Below, piece by piece: positions 10,852 to 19,597 of a stretch of 64,000 nt of DNA; position 1 is the first letter of the stretch, and every line of letters begins with the position of its first letter. The notes below the pieces were generated by a model. It saw nothing but the letters and a program-made list of their open reading frames with translations, did not search any database and had not been told where the DNA came from. Position numbers and translations under genes: made by a program. Origin of the DNA: Actinoplanes campanulatus (GTDB taxonomy: Bacteria > Actinomycetota > Actinomycetes > Mycobacteriales > Micromonosporaceae); the NCBI RefSeq assembly GCF_014647795.1, contig NZ_BMPW01000016.1, positions 1 to 64,000 on the forward strand, read 5' to 3'.

Positions 10852-11832
10852 ATGGGGTTGGGGTGGCGGTCGGCCATGCAGGCGGCGCTCTATGGGAGTG
10901 ACGGGTTCTTCGTGCGGGAGAGCGAGGGACCTCATGATCACTTCCGGACCAGCGTGCACTCGTCGCCGCTGTTCGCCGGGGCGATCGCCCGGCTGGTCGC
11001 CCGGGTGGACGAGGCGCTCGGGCATCCGGCGGCGTTCGATCTGGTGGATGTGGGGGCCGGGCGCGGGGAGTTGATCACCGCGCTGCTGGCGACGCTGCCG
11101 GAGGAGCTGGCCGGGCGCGTGCGGGCCACCGCGGTGGAGATCGCGCCGCGGCCCGCGGGGCTGGATTCCGCGGTTCGGTGGCGGCGGGATGTGCCGGAGC
11201 GGATCACCGGCCTGCTGGTGGCGACGGAATGGCTGGACAACGTGCCGCTCGACGTGCTCGAGACGGACGACGACGGGCGGCTGCGGACGGTTCTCGTGGA
11301 CCCGGCGACCGGCGCCGAGACGCTCGGCCCGGAAGCGGACCCGGCTGATCGTCTCTGGGCCGGCCGCTGGTGGCCGGGAGACGGCCGGGTCGAGGTGGGC
11401 CGGCCCCGCGACGAGGCATGGGCGGAAGCGGTCGGCGCGATCGAGCGGGGCGCCGCGCTCTGCGTCGACTACGGGCATGTGGAAGCGGAGCGGCCGGTGT
11501 TCGGGACGCTGACCGGATTCCGGCAGGGGCGGCAAGTCCCGCCGGTGCCGGACGGCGGCTGCGACGTCACGGCGCACGTGGCGATGGACGCGGTGGCCGC
11601 GGCGGCCGGCGTTCCCCATCGGATGGTCCGGCAGCGGGAGGCGCTGCGGGCGCTCGGTGTGGACGGTGCCCGGCCGTCGCTGGAGACGGCCCGGACCGAT
11701 CCGGTCGGCTATCTGCGGGCGCTCTCCGCGGCGGGGGCGGCGGCCGAGTTGACCGATCCGGCCGGACTCGGCGGACACTGGTGGCTCTGGCACGGTGTCG
11801 GCCTCGGCGACCATGGCACGATGCTCTGGTGA
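10852..11832 (+). CDS. SAM-dependent methyltransferase, MidA/NDUFAF7 family
   Basis: 326 residues. The N-terminus has [20 protein letters not shown], then the SAM loop [16 protein letters not shown] (about residue 60), [17 protein letters not shown] (motif equivalent to the catalytic Asn/Glu region), and a late [22 protein letters not shown] segment typical of the MidA fold. NDUFAF7 dimethylates an arginine of the complex I 49-kDa subunit NDUFS2. Here the next gene, overlapping by four bases, encodes the bacterial homologue of that subunit. The ATG at 10852 has AGGA ten bases upstream. The substrate is inferred from this pairing. Confidence 0.8.
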   Translation: MGLGWRSAMQAALYGSDGFFVRESEGPHDHFRTSVHSSPLFAGAIARLVARVDEALGHPAAFDLVDVGAGRGELITALLATLPEELAGRVRATAVEIAPRPAGLDSAVRWRRDVPERITGLLVATEWLDNVPLDVLETDDDGRLRTVLVDPATGAETLGPEADPADRLWAGRWWPGDGRVEVGRPRDEAWAEAVGAIERGAALCVDYGHVEAERPVFGTLTGFRQGRQVPPVPDGGCDVTAHVAMDAVAAAAGVPHRMVRQREALRALGVDGARPSLETARTDPVGYLRALSAAGAAAELTDPAGLGGHWWLWHGVGLGDHGTMLW

Positions 11833-12974
11833 GCGAGACGCTGCGGGAGATGACTGTCGGGACCGGCTCCGGCCTCGACACCGCCGACATGGTGCTCAAC
11901 ATCGGGCCGCAACACCCCTCCACGCACGGCGTGCTGCGGCTGAAGCTGACCCTGGACGGCGAGCGGGTGGTCGCCTGCGAGCCGATCGTCGGCTACATGC
12001 ACCGTGGCGCCGAGAAGCTGTTCGAGGTGCGCGACTACCGGCAGATCATCATGCTGGCGAACCGGCACGACTGGCTGTCCGCCTTCTCCAACGAGCTGGG
12101 CGTGGTCCTGGCCGTGGAGCGGCTGATGGGCATCGAGGTGCCGGAGCGGGCCACCTGGCTGCGGATGGCCCTCGCCGAGCTGAACCGGGTGCTCAACCAC
12201 CTGATGTTCCTCGGTTCCTACCCGCTGGAGATCGGCGCGATCACGCCGATGTTCTACGCCTTCCGCGAGCGGGAGACGTTGCAGGCGGTGATGGAGGAGG
12301 TCTCCGGCGGCCGGATCCACTACATGTTCAACCGGGTCGGCGGCCTGAAGGAGGAGGTCCCGGCCGGCTGGACCAAGCGGGCCCGGCAGGCCGTCGCGGC
12401 GGTCCGCAAGCGGATGCCGGACCTCGACGGCATCATCCACCGCAACGACATCTTCATGGCCCGCACCGTCGGGGTCGGCGTGCTCAGCGCGGAGGACGCG
12501 GCCGCCTACGGCGCCTCCGGGCCGGTCGCCCGGGCGAGTGGTCTTGATTTCGACGTACGCCGGGACGAGCCCTACCTCTTCTACGAGGAGTTGCAGGTGC
12601 CGGTGGTGACCAAGACCGCCGGGGACTGCCACGCCCGCTTCGAGGTGCTGCTGGAGCAGGTGTACGTCTCCCTCGACCTGATCGACGCCTGCCTGGACCG
12701 GGTGGAGCGGATCGGCGGCCCGGTCAACGTGCGGCTGCCCAAGGTGGTGAAGGCGCCGGAGGGGCACACCTACGCGTGGACCGAGAACCCGCTCGGGGTG
12801 AACGGCTACTACCTGGTGTCGCGGGGCGAGAAGACGCCGTGGCGGCTCAAACTGCGGACCGCCTCCTACGCCAACGTGCAGGCGCTGGCCACACTCATCC
12901 CGGGCTGCCTGGTCCCCGACCTGATCGCCGTCCTCGGGTCGATGTTCTTCGTGGTCGGCGACATCGACAAGTAG
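11829..12974 (+). CDS. Orphan NADH-quinone oxidoreductase subunit D (NuoD2-like)
   Basis: 381 residues from a GTG (11829) overlapping the methyltransferase stop. It is the 49-kDa subunit fold: [10 protein letters not shown] with both quinone-site histidines (H29, H33), [10 protein letters not shown] with the arginine (R59) equivalent to methylated Arg85 of bovine NDUFS2, and a C-terminal FFVVGDIDK ending. No other nuo genes are nearby. The residue equivalent to the conserved quinone-binding tyrosine (bovine Tyr108) is Trp82 in NRHDWLSAF. As I recall, Streptomyces also carries a solitary nuoD2. It could serve an alternative complex I or a quinone-independent role. Its stop faces the next gene's stop only four bases away. 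Confidence 0.88.
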   Translation: MSETLREMTVGTGSGLDTADMVLNIGPQHPSTHGVLRLKLTLDGERVVACEPIVGYMHRGAEKLFEVRDYRQIIMLANRHDWLSAFSNELGVVLAVERLMGIEVPERATWLRMALAELNRVLNHLMFLGSYPLEIGAITPMFYAFRERETLQAVMEEVSGGRIHYMFNRVGGLKEEVPAGWTKRARQAVAAVRKRMPDLDGIIHRNDIFMARTVGVGVLSAEDAAAYGASGPVARASGLDFDVRRDEPYLFYEELQVPVVTKTAGDCHARFEVLLEQVYVSLDLIDACLDRVERIGGPVNVRLPKVVKAPEGHTYAWTENPLGVNGYYLVSRGEKTPWRLKLRTASYANVQALATLIPGCLVPDLIAVLGSMFFVVGDIDK

Positions 12975-12978
12975 CCGT

Positions 12979-14028
12979 CTACCAGCTGTCCTGGTTGCTG
13001 TAGCCGGGGTAGTTCGCGAAATCGGCGAGGGTGCCGACGTTGGTGTCGTTCGCGGACGGGCGGTGGCGGCGGGCCTTGTAGTCGGCGGTCGGCTCCTCGT
13101 AGCCGTTGGCTCCGGCGTACCCGTCGCCGGCGCCGAAGTCGCCGTCCGGGGCCTCGGGGCGGCCGTACTGCGGACCGGGCCGGACCGCGGCGGCGGCTCG
13201 GGCGGCCGGGGGCGCCATCATGCCGTTCGGGCCGGGTGGAACGACCGCGGCGGCGGCTCGGGGCCGTTGCGGCGGCGCGACCGCGGCAGCGGCGACCGGT
13301 GCGGCGCCGGGCATCGGGACGGCGGCCGCGGCGACCCGGGCGGCTCCCGTGGCGGGCGGCGGGACCGCGGCGCTCGCCCGGCCGGCGGGGGCGCTGCTGC
13401 GGGCGGGTGAGACCGGGTGGACGATGCCGGGCACCGAGGCGCGGCCGTTGGTCGGTTGCGGCGCGAAGTCCGGCTGGTAGTCCTCGTACCCGGTCTGGTC
13501 GTAGCCGGTCTGGTCGTCATAACCGGACTGGTCGTAACCGCCCTGGTCATAGCCCTCGTAGGCGCCGGGCGAGACCGGCTGCGGGACGAGATCCGCGTGC
13601 GCGAACTCCGGTTGGGGCTCGTAGCCGGGCTGGTGCACGAACTGCGGCCGGTGCCCGTAGTCGGGCTCCGGCGGCGCGGCGACCTGCGCCCGCCCTCCGG
13701 AATTGCGCACGGGCAGCGGCGGTCGCGGCTCGGCCGGCGCCGGGGCGGCCTGGGCCAACTCGGCGCGCAACTCCCGCCGCAGGGCTTCGACCTCCTGGGC
13801 GACCCGGTCCTCGATGTCCATCCGGAGGAGCACCGGATCGCTGCGGACCAGCACCGACGCGCCGATCAGCACGACGCTGACCGCGATCAGCAGGATCGCG
13901 AACCGGACCGAGTTCGAGTTGCCACCGATCAGCACGATGGCAGCCGCCATCGGGGCGAGGACGACCCCCGCCCAGACGAGGCCACGGAGCAGCCGTGCGC
14001 TGTGTCCTTGGGTCTCCCGTTCCGGCAT
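12979..14028 (-). CDS. Two-TM membrane protein with long low-complexity tail
   Basis: 349 residues from the ATG at 14028 (MPERETQGHSARLL). Two hydrophobic helices at about residues 16-33 and 40-60 are followed by an amphipathic, probably coiled-coil stretch (EDRVAQEVEALRRELRAELAQ). A disordered tail then runs about 240 residues, rich in Pro, Ala, Gln and Tyr, including GYDQ-type repeats around residues 160-195. No domain is recognised. The tail probably faces the cytoplasm and may bind partners. Earlier in-frame starts would add charged, unconvincing sequence. Confidence 0.7.
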   Translation of the reverse strand: MPERETQGHSARLLRGLVWAGVVLAPMAAAIVLIGGNSNSVRFAILLIAVSVVLIGASVLVRSDPVLLRMDIEDRVAQEVEALRRELRAELAQAAPAPAEPRPPLPVRNSGGRAQVAAPPEPDYGHRPQFVHQPGYEPQPEFAHADLVPQPVSPGAYEGYDQGGYDQSGYDDQTGYDQTGYEDYQPDFAPQPTNGRASVPGIVHPVSPARSSAPAGRASAAVPPPATGAARVAAAAVPMPGAAPVAAAAVAPPQRPRAAAAVVPPGPNGMMAPPAARAAAAVRPGPQYGRPEAPDGDFGAGDGYAGANGYEEPTADYKARRHRPSANDTNVGTLADFANYPGYSNQDSW

Positions 14029-14095
14029 GGCCGGAGATGTTACCGAGAGTGCGCCCGTGACAAAACCATCCGTCCCGGGACGGCATGAACCGGCC

Positions 14096-14121
14096 GTGGC
14101 CTCGCCCTTCGGCGAGGCCAC
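14096..14121 (-). terminator. Hairpin terminator
   Basis: GTGGCCTCGCC (14096-14106) and its perfect complement (14111-14121) form an 11-bp stem with loop CTTC, 17 bases past the stop of the minus-strand gene at 14139. It also lies upstream of the next minus-strand gene, so it separates the two units. Confidence 0.75.
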
Positions 14122-14138
14122 CGAACCGGCCGCCGGAA

Positions 14139-14630
14139 TCAGTGGGTGCCGCGCCAGCCGCCGAGCGAGGCGAGGCCGACGATCCAGCCGGTGAACAGGC
14201 CGTACTGGGCGCCCGAGCCGGCCGCGTTGAACGCGCCGAGCAGGGACGGGTTGCTGAGGAACAGGGTGGCCAGCAGGGCGGCGAATCCGCCCGCGAAGAT
14301 GTACGCGGCCCAGCCGGCGAAGAACTGACTGATCGTGCCGCGCGCCCGGGCCAGCTGCGAACCGGGCAGCAGGTAGAGGAAGAGCGCGGTCAGCACGACC
14401 ACCAGGATCGCCTTGAGGTCGCCGACGATCACGTCACGCAACGAGTCGTCGGTGTCGAAACTCCAGTGCGGCCAGGCCAGCAGCCGCAGCCACCAGCCGC
14501 CCGCGGTGTCGGGGGACGTGTTCTCCTGGGCCCAGTCCGCATACCACGGACTGCCGAAGACCAGGACGAGTATGAGTGCGGCAAGAGTGCCCGCACCGGG
14601 TGCGGTCTTGTACCGGTTACCGAGAGCCAT
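14139..14630 (-). CDS. Four-TM membrane protein of unknown function
   Basis: 163 residues from the ATG at 14630 (MALGNRYKTAPGAG). Hydrophobic segments occur near residues 14-27, 74-92, 103-125 and 138-153. A conserved-looking loop, GGWWLRLLAWPHWSFDTDDS, sits between the first two and probably faces outside. The strong terminator follows it. I recognise no family; similar small membrane proteins are common in Micromonosporaceae. A GTG six codons upstream is an alternative start. Confidence 0.65.
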   Translation of the reverse strand: MALGNRYKTAPGAGTLAALILVLVFGSPWYADWAQENTSPDTAGGWWLRLLAWPHWSFDTDDSLRDVIVGDLKAILVVVLTALFLYLLPGSQLARARGTISQFFAGWAAYIFAGGFAALLATLFLSNPSLLGAFNAAGSGAQYGLFTGWIVGLASLGGWRGTH

Positions 14631-14675
14631 GCCCCCGCGAATTCCCACCGGGGCATGATTTTCAAACGATGACGG

Positions 14676-14960
14676 TCACTGTTTGCTGAGGTAGTCGATG
14701 AACGCCGCCCGCAGCAGTGGCTCCTGCTCCCCGAGATCGCGGCCGTCGAACTCGCGCCACAGGGCGACCGCCTCGTCGACCGTGGGACCGATCGAGTTGG
14801 GCGCCCCGTCCAGCGAGGCGGCGTCGGCCGCGTCCGGCAGGTGCCGCAGCACCGCCCAGAAGAAGGCGATGTCGTGTTTCTCCCGCGCCCGTGCGAACGC
14901 CTGCACACGCAGGACCTCGGTGGGCAGGGCGTCCAGCTCCGCGAAGCTTTGCGAGGTCAT
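14676..14960 (-). CDS. Small hypothetical protein, soluble
   Basis: 94 residues from the ATG at 14960 (MTSQSFAELDALPTEVLRVQAF). Acidic and helical with no signal or TM segment. It contains EKHDIAFFWAVLRHLPDA and ends in FIDYLSKQ. It lies 45 bases upstream of the four-TM gene and in the same direction, so the two may be cotranscribed. No function is recognised. Confidence 0.55.
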   Translation of the reverse strand: MTSQSFAELDALPTEVLRVQAFARAREKHDIAFFWAVLRHLPDAADAASLDGAPNSIGPTVDEAVALWREFDGRDLGEQEPLLRAAFIDYLSKQ

Positions 14961-15000
14961 GTCCGAAAGCATAGGTCAGCAGGTGGCACCCCACCGGCCG

Positions 15001-16209
15001 TCATCCCCAACGGTCACTGCGCGGCGCCGGGGTGGCCGGCGAGTTCCACGTCTCCGGGAGGGTGGGCGACCACGTGCCGTTGGACGCCGCGGCGTTCCAC
15101 TCCTCGGTGGCCGCCGGCTGGTAGGCGGCGCCGTACGACTCGACGAACCGGGTCACGATCAGGCCCGCCGTGAAGACCGCCGCGGCGATCGCGAACAGGG
15201 CGATCTTGAGGTCGAGGCGGTCCGAGTACTCCAGGAAGAGGGTCAGGGCGGTCACCGCGAACAGGGTGCCGAAGATGCCGCCGCGACGGCCGTAGGCGCT
15301 GGTGCCGGCGAGCATGGCCAGGCCGAGCGCGATGCCGGTCCACTCGATGCCGGTCTCCGGCTCGATCGGGCGGTCGGCCTGGGCGGCGAACAGCACTCCG
15401 GCGCCGACCGCGAAGACCGAGGAGACGATCAGCGCGAGTACGGCGGGGACGGCGGCGGCCGCACCACGGCGGCGGGCCGGGTCGCCGACCGGGCGCATCC
15501 GGCCGACGAAGCGGCGCACCGGGCCGATCGCGCCGAGCGCCCCGCCCAGCACCGCGAGCACCGCGAACCCGCCGAAGAACAGGAACGCCTTGCCGGTCGG
15601 GTCCCAGTCGCCCTGCACGACGACCGGGCCGGACCGCATCTGGATGTAGACGATGACGCCGAGCCCGGCGGCCAGGGTGGCGGCCCAGCCGGGGACGTGC
15701 AGCACGACCACCAGGGCGGCGATCGCCAGGGCGCCGGCGGCCGCGATGATCAGTGCCGGGACGAGCGCCTTGACCACGCCCTGGTCGCCGTTCTCGGCGT
15801 ACTGGAGGGCGGCGGCCAGGGAGATCGGCCCGAGGGCCAGGTTCGGCACGCCGGCCCGCAGGGTGAGCCCGGCGCCCAGCGTGAGCAGGCCGATCGCGGC
15901 TCCGGTGACCAGCAGCGCGTCGAGGGCCGGGCGCTGGAGGGCGGCCACGTCCTCCCGGCGCAGCAGGAAGCCGAGGACGCCCGCGGCGACCAGCAGCATG
16001 ACCTCCCAGCCGAGGTGGATGCCGAGCCGGTCGCGGCCGTCGTCGGTCACGGCCGGGAGCGCGCCGGTGGTCGTCACCGGGCTCCGCAGCGACTGGTCCA
16101 GGGTGGTGCCGGCGGTGTCGTCGTACTGCACCCGGCGCCGGTAGGCGGCCGGGTCGCTCTCGGTCTTCTCGTCACCGGGCCGGCGGAAGGTGGTGTCGTC
16201 GTACGCCAT
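15001..16209 (-). CDS. Polytopic membrane protein, divergent ABC-permease-like
   Basis: 402 residues with a hydrophilic N-terminus of about 65 residues and eight to ten hydrophobic segments between residues 65 and 365. The stretch around TLRAGVPNLALGPISLAAALQYA, followed by HVPGWAATLAAG, resembles the signature region of RbsC/BPD_transp_2 sugar or branched-chain permeases. No ATPase or binding protein gene is adjacent, so it may be a divergent or repurposed permease. The C-terminus is a 40-residue Pro/Ser/Trp-rich tail. The ATG at 16209 is the only good start; CCTCC complementarity (GGAGG) lies ten bases upstream. Confidence 0.65.
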   Translation of the reverse strand: MAYDDTTFRRPGDEKTESDPAAYRRRVQYDDTAGTTLDQSLRSPVTTTGALPAVTDDGRDRLGIHLGWEVMLLVAAGVLGFLLRREDVAALQRPALDALLVTGAAIGLLTLGAGLTLRAGVPNLALGPISLAAALQYAENGDQGVVKALVPALIIAAAGALAIAALVVVLHVPGWAATLAAGLGVIVYIQMRSGPVVVQGDWDPTGKAFLFFGGFAVLAVLGGALGAIGPVRRFVGRMRPVGDPARRRGAAAAVPAVLALIVSSVFAVGAGVLFAAQADRPIEPETGIEWTGIALGLAMLAGTSAYGRRGGIFGTLFAVTALTLFLEYSDRLDLKIALFAIAAAVFTAGLIVTRFVESYGAAYQPAATEEWNAAASNGTWSPTLPETWNSPATPAPRSDRWG

Positions 16210-16296
16210 GGTCCGCGCCTCCTTACGCCTCCACGAGCGGTTCGAGGCGCACGCTACTCCGGCTGTGTGCCGCCCGCCGCAAAGCATACGGAAACG

Positions 16297-16322
16297 AGAT
16301 GGCCTCAGTTCAGAGGCCATCT
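16297..16322 (-). terminator. Terminator of the folP-folB-folK-DUF3180 operon
   Basis: AGATGGCCTC (16297-16306) and GAGGCCATCT (16313-16322) form a perfect 10-bp stem with a 6-base loop, 25 bases beyond the DUF3180 stop. It falls in a 138-base gap before the next minus-strand gene. Confidence 0.75.
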
Positions 16323-16347
16323 TTCGTCGAAGATCATCAACGGCTCG

Positions 16348-16866
16348 TCAACGGCGGTCGGCTTCGTCGTCCTCGCGGTCCGGGCGCTCCGGGACCCGGC
16401 AGGCGCGTTCCAGCCAGAGGGCCGCGGCGATCAGGGCGATCGCGGCGGCCAGGGTGGTGGCCGCGGTGGGCACGCTCGACCCGGCCTCGTCCGTCGGCTC
16501 CAGCAGCAGCCAGACCAGCAGGCCCGCGGTGAACCCGGCGGACAGGGCGCCGACCAGTGAGGACGCCTTGGCGAGAGCGGCATACCGTGCCACGGCCAGC
16601 GGCTGGACCGGCGGCGCGCCCGGCTTCCGCTGGATCCGGGCGCTGGTGTTCTGCGCGAGATAGGCCTCGGCGATGGCGAGCACCCCGAGCACGCCCGCGC
16701 CGGTCCACGGCAGCGGGGAGATGTAGTAGAAGAGGTCGTTCGTGGAGATCAGCAGCCAGCCCACCGCCGCGGCCGCCAGAGCGGCCACGATCAGCGCCGA
16801 CGCTCTGGTCGGCCGGAGCGAGGGATCGGTCCGGCGCGAAGGGTCGTTGCCCGGGTTGACGCTCAC
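16348..16866 (-). CDS. DUF3180 membrane protein
   Basis: 172 residues from a GTG at 16866 overlapping the folK stop. Four TM helices are seen (about residues 22-40, 47-65, 95-117 and 127-147). The cytoplasmic loop with AQNTSARIQRKPGAPPVQPLAVARYAALAKAS is characteristic of DUF3180, a family almost always found directly after folK in actinobacteria. The C-terminal tail is strongly charged. Function is unknown, and the context does not prove a role in folate synthesis. Confidence 0.85.
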   Translation of the reverse strand: MSVNPGNDPSRRTDPSLRPTRASALIVAALAAAAVGWLLISTNDLFYYISPLPWTGAGVLGVLAIAEAYLAQNTSARIQRKPGAPPVQPLAVARYAALAKASSLVGALSAGFTAGLLVWLLLEPTDEAGSSVPTAATTLAAAIALIAAALWLERACRVPERPDREDDEADRR

Positions 16867-17390
16867 TCCATCGACTCTAACGACAGTTCCGGACGGGCTG
16901 TGACACCGGCGACGTCGGCCGCCACCTCGGGCGTGTCCAGCAGCGCGGCGACCGGGCCGTGCCCCGGCAGCTCGGCCTCCGGATCCACGGCGAGCCACGG
17001 CACCAGCACGAAGGCCCGCAGGTGGGCGCGCGGGTGCGGCAGCGTGAGGACGGGATCGTCGTCGACGACCGGGGTGCCGTCGTCCCGCCGGACGGCGATG
17101 ACGTCGACATCCAGCGTCCGTGGCCCGAACCGTCGCCCCGGGTCACGGACCCGGCCTTCGGCCGTCTCGCACGCGTGTGCCCGGTCCAGCCAGTCGCGCG
17201 GGGTCGCGCCCGGATCCCTCACCAGGACGACGGCATTGAGGTACGGCGGCTGCGCACCGTCTCCCCACGGAGGTGTCTGGTAGATCCCGGAGACCGCGGT
17301 GACGCTGTCGCCGAGCAGCGCCACGGCGGCCCGCAGGTGGGCGAGCCGGTCGCCCAGGTTCCCGCCGATGGACAGCACCGCAGTCGTCAC
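16863..17390 (-). CDS. folK: 2-amino-4-hydroxy-6-hydroxymethyldihydropteridine diphosphokinase
   Basis: 175 residues; transfers pyrophosphate from ATP to hydroxymethyl-dihydropterin. It has the N-terminal SIGGNLGDRLAHL, the pterin-binding GIYQTPPWG, and the ATP/Mg motif RFGPRTLDVDVI followed by LPHPRAHLRAFVLVP. The GTG start at 17390 overlaps the folB stop by four bases; its own stop overlaps the DUF3180 start. FolK acts directly before FolP. Confidence 0.96.
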   Translation of the reverse strand: MTTAVLSIGGNLGDRLAHLRAAVALLGDSVTAVSGIYQTPPWGDGAQPPYLNAVVLVRDPGATPRDWLDRAHACETAEGRVRDPGRRFGPRTLDVDVIAVRRDDGTPVVDDDPVLTLPHPRAHLRAFVLVPWLAVDPEAELPGHGPVAALLDTPEVAADVAGVTARPELSLESME

Positions 17391-17749
17391 GGGCGGTCCC
17401 GGCGCAGGGTGACCGCCACGTCGGCGAACTCGTGCGGGATCGGCGCCTGCGGCTTGTGCACGGTCACCTCGGCGGACTCCACCCGCGGGTCGGCGAGGCA
17501 CACGTCGAGGAGCCGGTCGGCGAGCCGCTCCAGCAGGTTGACCGGCTCACCGGTGAGCACACCGACCAGGGCGGTGGCCAGCTCGCCGTAGTGGACGGTG
17601 TCGGTCACGTCGTCACTGCGGGCGGCCGGGCCCAGGTCGAGCTCCAGGGTCACGTCGACCACGAAGTCCTGCCCCTCGGCCCGCTCGAAGTCGTACACCC
17701 CGTGGTTGCCGCGGGCCCGCAGGCCGCTCAGCGTGATCCGTCCGGTCAT
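17387..17749 (-). CDS. folB: Dihydroneopterin aldolase
   Basis: 120 residues; cleaves dihydroneopterin to hydroxymethyl-dihydropterin and glycolaldehyde. The tunnelling fold is shown by LSGLRARGNHGVYDFERAEGQ (catalytic Glu/Tyr region), VHYGELA, LLERLADRL and the C-terminal VTVHKPQAPIPHEF with the catalytic Lys. It is coupled at both ends by 4-base overlaps, with folP upstream and folK downstream. Confidence 0.95.
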   Translation of the reverse strand: MTGRITLSGLRARGNHGVYDFERAEGQDFVVDVTLELDLGPAARSDDVTDTVHYGELATALVGVLTGEPVNLLERLADRLLDVCLADPRVESAEVTVHKPQAPIPHEFADVAVTLRRDRP

Positions 17750-18639
17750 CGGCCCTCCTTCACTTCGGCACGGATCGCCGGTGCGCCCGTCGCCTGCCAG
17801 ACCGCGAGCGCGTCGGCGGTCGCGCGGACCTCATGGACCCGCACACCCCAGGCGCCGGCGGCGACCGCCAGCAGAGAGGTGGCGAGGGTGGCCGCCTCGC
17901 GGCCGTCCACCGGCCGCGGCGTGCCGTCCGGCCCGGCGAGCAGCCGGCCCAGGTAGGTCTTGCGGCTGGCCGCGAAGAGGACCGGGAAACCCAGTTCGAT
18001 GAGTACGTCGAGGTGGGCGCTGAGCGCCCAGTTGTGCTCGGGCAGTTTCGCGAAGCCGAGACCCGGGTCCAGGACGATCATGCCGGGATCGACGCCGGCC
18101 GTGATCGCCGCGTCGGCGCGGGCCCGCAGCTCGTCCCGGACCTCGGTGACGACGTCCGTGTAGACGGCGAGCTTCTGCATCTCGCGGGAGTGACCGCGCC
18201 AGTGCATCAGGATCCACGGGCACCCGGCGGCCGCCGCGACCGACGCCATGGCCGGGTCGGCGAGGCCACCGGAGACGTCGTTGATCACGGTGGCGCCGGC
18301 CGCGAGCGCCGCCTCGGCGACCGCCGCGCGGGTGGTGTCGATGCTGACCGGTACGCCGTGGGCGAACAACGCCTCGATCACCGGAACCACCCGGGTGATC
18401 TCGGTGGCGGCGTCCACCCGCTCCGCGCCCGGCCGGGTGGACTCGCCGCCGACGTCGATGACGTGCGCGCCCTCGGAAAAAAGAGCGACGCCGTGTTGAA
18501 CCGCGGCGTCGAGGTCGGTGTATCTCCCACCGTCAGAGAAGGAGTCCGGCGTGACGTTGAGGACACCCATCACGACCGGGTGATCCCGGCGAAGCAGTTC
18601 AGACCCCGTGAGCTGCGCGTCTGTCGGCGAAGTGGACAC
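17746..18639 (-). CDS. folP: Dihydropteroate synthase
   Basis: 297 residues; condenses hydroxymethyl-dihydropterin pyrophosphate with p-aminobenzoate and is the sulfonamide target. The TIM-barrel motifs are MGVLNVTPDSFSDGG (pyrophosphate loop), VIDVGGESTRPGA, TVINDVSGG, VLDPGLGFAK and AASRKTYLG. In related actinobacteria folE lies directly upstream; here folE is 14.8 kb away, beyond the secretion island. The operon therefore now needs its own promoter in the 18640-18932 gap. Confidence 0.97.
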   Translation of the reverse strand: MSTSPTDAQLTGSELLRRDHPVVMGVLNVTPDSFSDGGRYTDLDAAVQHGVALFSEGAHVIDVGGESTRPGAERVDAATEITRVVPVIEALFAHGVPVSIDTTRAAVAEAALAAGATVINDVSGGLADPAMASVAAAAGCPWILMHWRGHSREMQKLAVYTDVVTEVRDELRARADAAITAGVDPGMIVLDPGLGFAKLPEHNWALSAHLDVLIELGFPVLFAASRKTYLGRLLAGPDGTPRPVDGREAATLATSLLAVAAGAWGVRVHEVRATADALAVWQATGAPAIRAEVKEGR

Positions 18640-18932
18640 AGGTGAAGAGTACGGGGCAGTGGTCCTTCGAACACGCGTACGATGGCACGTGGCGAGGATT
18701 CACGCACTCCTTCACCTTGGGTAACGAAACGGGCGCTTGTTGCTCGCATGTACGGGCCGTACTCTTCGGAACTGGGCATCATGAAGTGACCGAAGAGAGC
18801 AGAGACGAGCATGGCAGTGCCCGAACGGCTCACTCGACGCGGTGAGTCAGAGGTAGCACCATATGGGCGTTGCCGTACGGCTTCACAACTGCAGTGTGTC
18901 CGTACCCCCCACGGACACCGGGAGGTTTACCG
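18640..18932. promoter_or_regulatory. Divergent control region, folP operon / T4SS-like operon
   Basis: 293 bases with no credible gene. They must hold the promoters for folP (minus) and for the secretion-like operon (plus). An 11-bp perfect inverted repeat, GAAGAGTACGG at 18644-18654 and its complement at 18757-18767, brackets 102 bases and could be a pair of operator half-sites. CGTACG-type sequences and a small CTCAC/GTGAG pair (near 18830) are also present. I see no tRNA or obvious att-like duplication. Exact -10/-35 boxes cannot be assigned confidently. Confidence 0.4.
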
Positions 18933-19196
18933 ATGATCGCCACCGAGATCGCCATCCTGGCCGCAGAGCCAGCCGGCAACATCAACACCGAAGGCATCGT
19001 CACCTTCTTCGCGAGCAACATCGCGCCGATCCTGCTCGCGGTCCTCGGCGTGATCTTCATCGGCCGGGCCAGCAAGGGTGAGATCTCCAAAGTGCTCACC
19101 AGCTCGGCGATCGCGATCGTGGGCCTGGCGTTCATCGCCGGCGCCGCGACGCTGTTCTTCGTCGGCGAGTCGATCATCGACCTGATCTTCAACTGA
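18933..19196 (+). CDS. Small two-TM protein, VirB2/TrbC pilin-like
   Basis: 87 residues. A short N-terminus (MIATEIAILAAEPAGNINTEG) is followed by two hydrophobic helices, FFASNIAPILLAVLGVIFIG and SSAIAIVGLAFIAGAATLFFV, joined by a short basic turn (RASKGEISK). This is the layout of the VirB2/TrbC pilin family, although the usual long cleaved signal is not obvious. The ATG at 18933 has GGGAGG eight bases upstream. It is the first gene of a tightly spaced operon leading to a VirB4 ATPase, which is the main reason for the assignment. Primary sequence alone is not decisive. Confidence 0.6.
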   Translation: MIATEIAILAAEPAGNINTEGIVTFFASNIAPILLAVLGVIFIGRASKGEISKVLTSSAIAIVGLAFIAGAATLFFVGESIIDLIFN

Positions 19197-19197
19197 G

Positions 19198-19560
19198 ATG
19201 CGGCTCCGGACCGACGACGACATCTACCGGGCGCGCCTGGTCTATCTCGGCCCGCCCGGCTACACACTGCCCGTCCATCTGCCCTATGCGCAGTACGGGA
19301 TGTTCGTCGTACTGGTGCCGCTCTTCATGTTCCTGCACTACCTGATGACGCTCGAGGTCGACCCGTTCCCGGCCTGGGAGATCGCCCTCGCCATGGTCAC
19401 CACGTCGTACGTGTTCCGGCACGTCGACCCGGACCGGCCGGCCCGTGCCGTCATCAAGACCGCGCTCACCGACTGGCGCCGCACCCGCGAGCCGGCCGTG
19501 GAGCAGCGCGACCCCAGACTTGTCGCCACTCGCATCCGGGTTCGGGAGGAGTTGGTATGA
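19198..19560 (+). CDS. Two-TM protein, VirB3/PrgI-like
   Basis: 120 residues, starting one base after the previous stop. An N-terminal soluble stretch (TDDDIYRARLVYLGPPGYTLPVHLPY) precedes two close hydrophobic segments (about residues 33-50 and 58-74). A basic C-terminal tail with DWRRTREP follows. Small two-TM proteins directly before VirB4 are typically VirB3 or PrgI, the inner-membrane partners of the ATPase. Assigned by size, topology and position. Confidence 0.6.
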   Translation: MRLRTDDDIYRARLVYLGPPGYTLPVHLPYAQYGMFVVLVPLFMFLHYLMTLEVDPFPAWEIALAMVTTSYVFRHVDPDRPARAVIKTALTDWRRTREPAVEQRDPRLVATRIRVREELV

Positions 19561-19597
19561 CCAGTTGCCGCTTCATCCACGCGCACGAGGTCCACGC

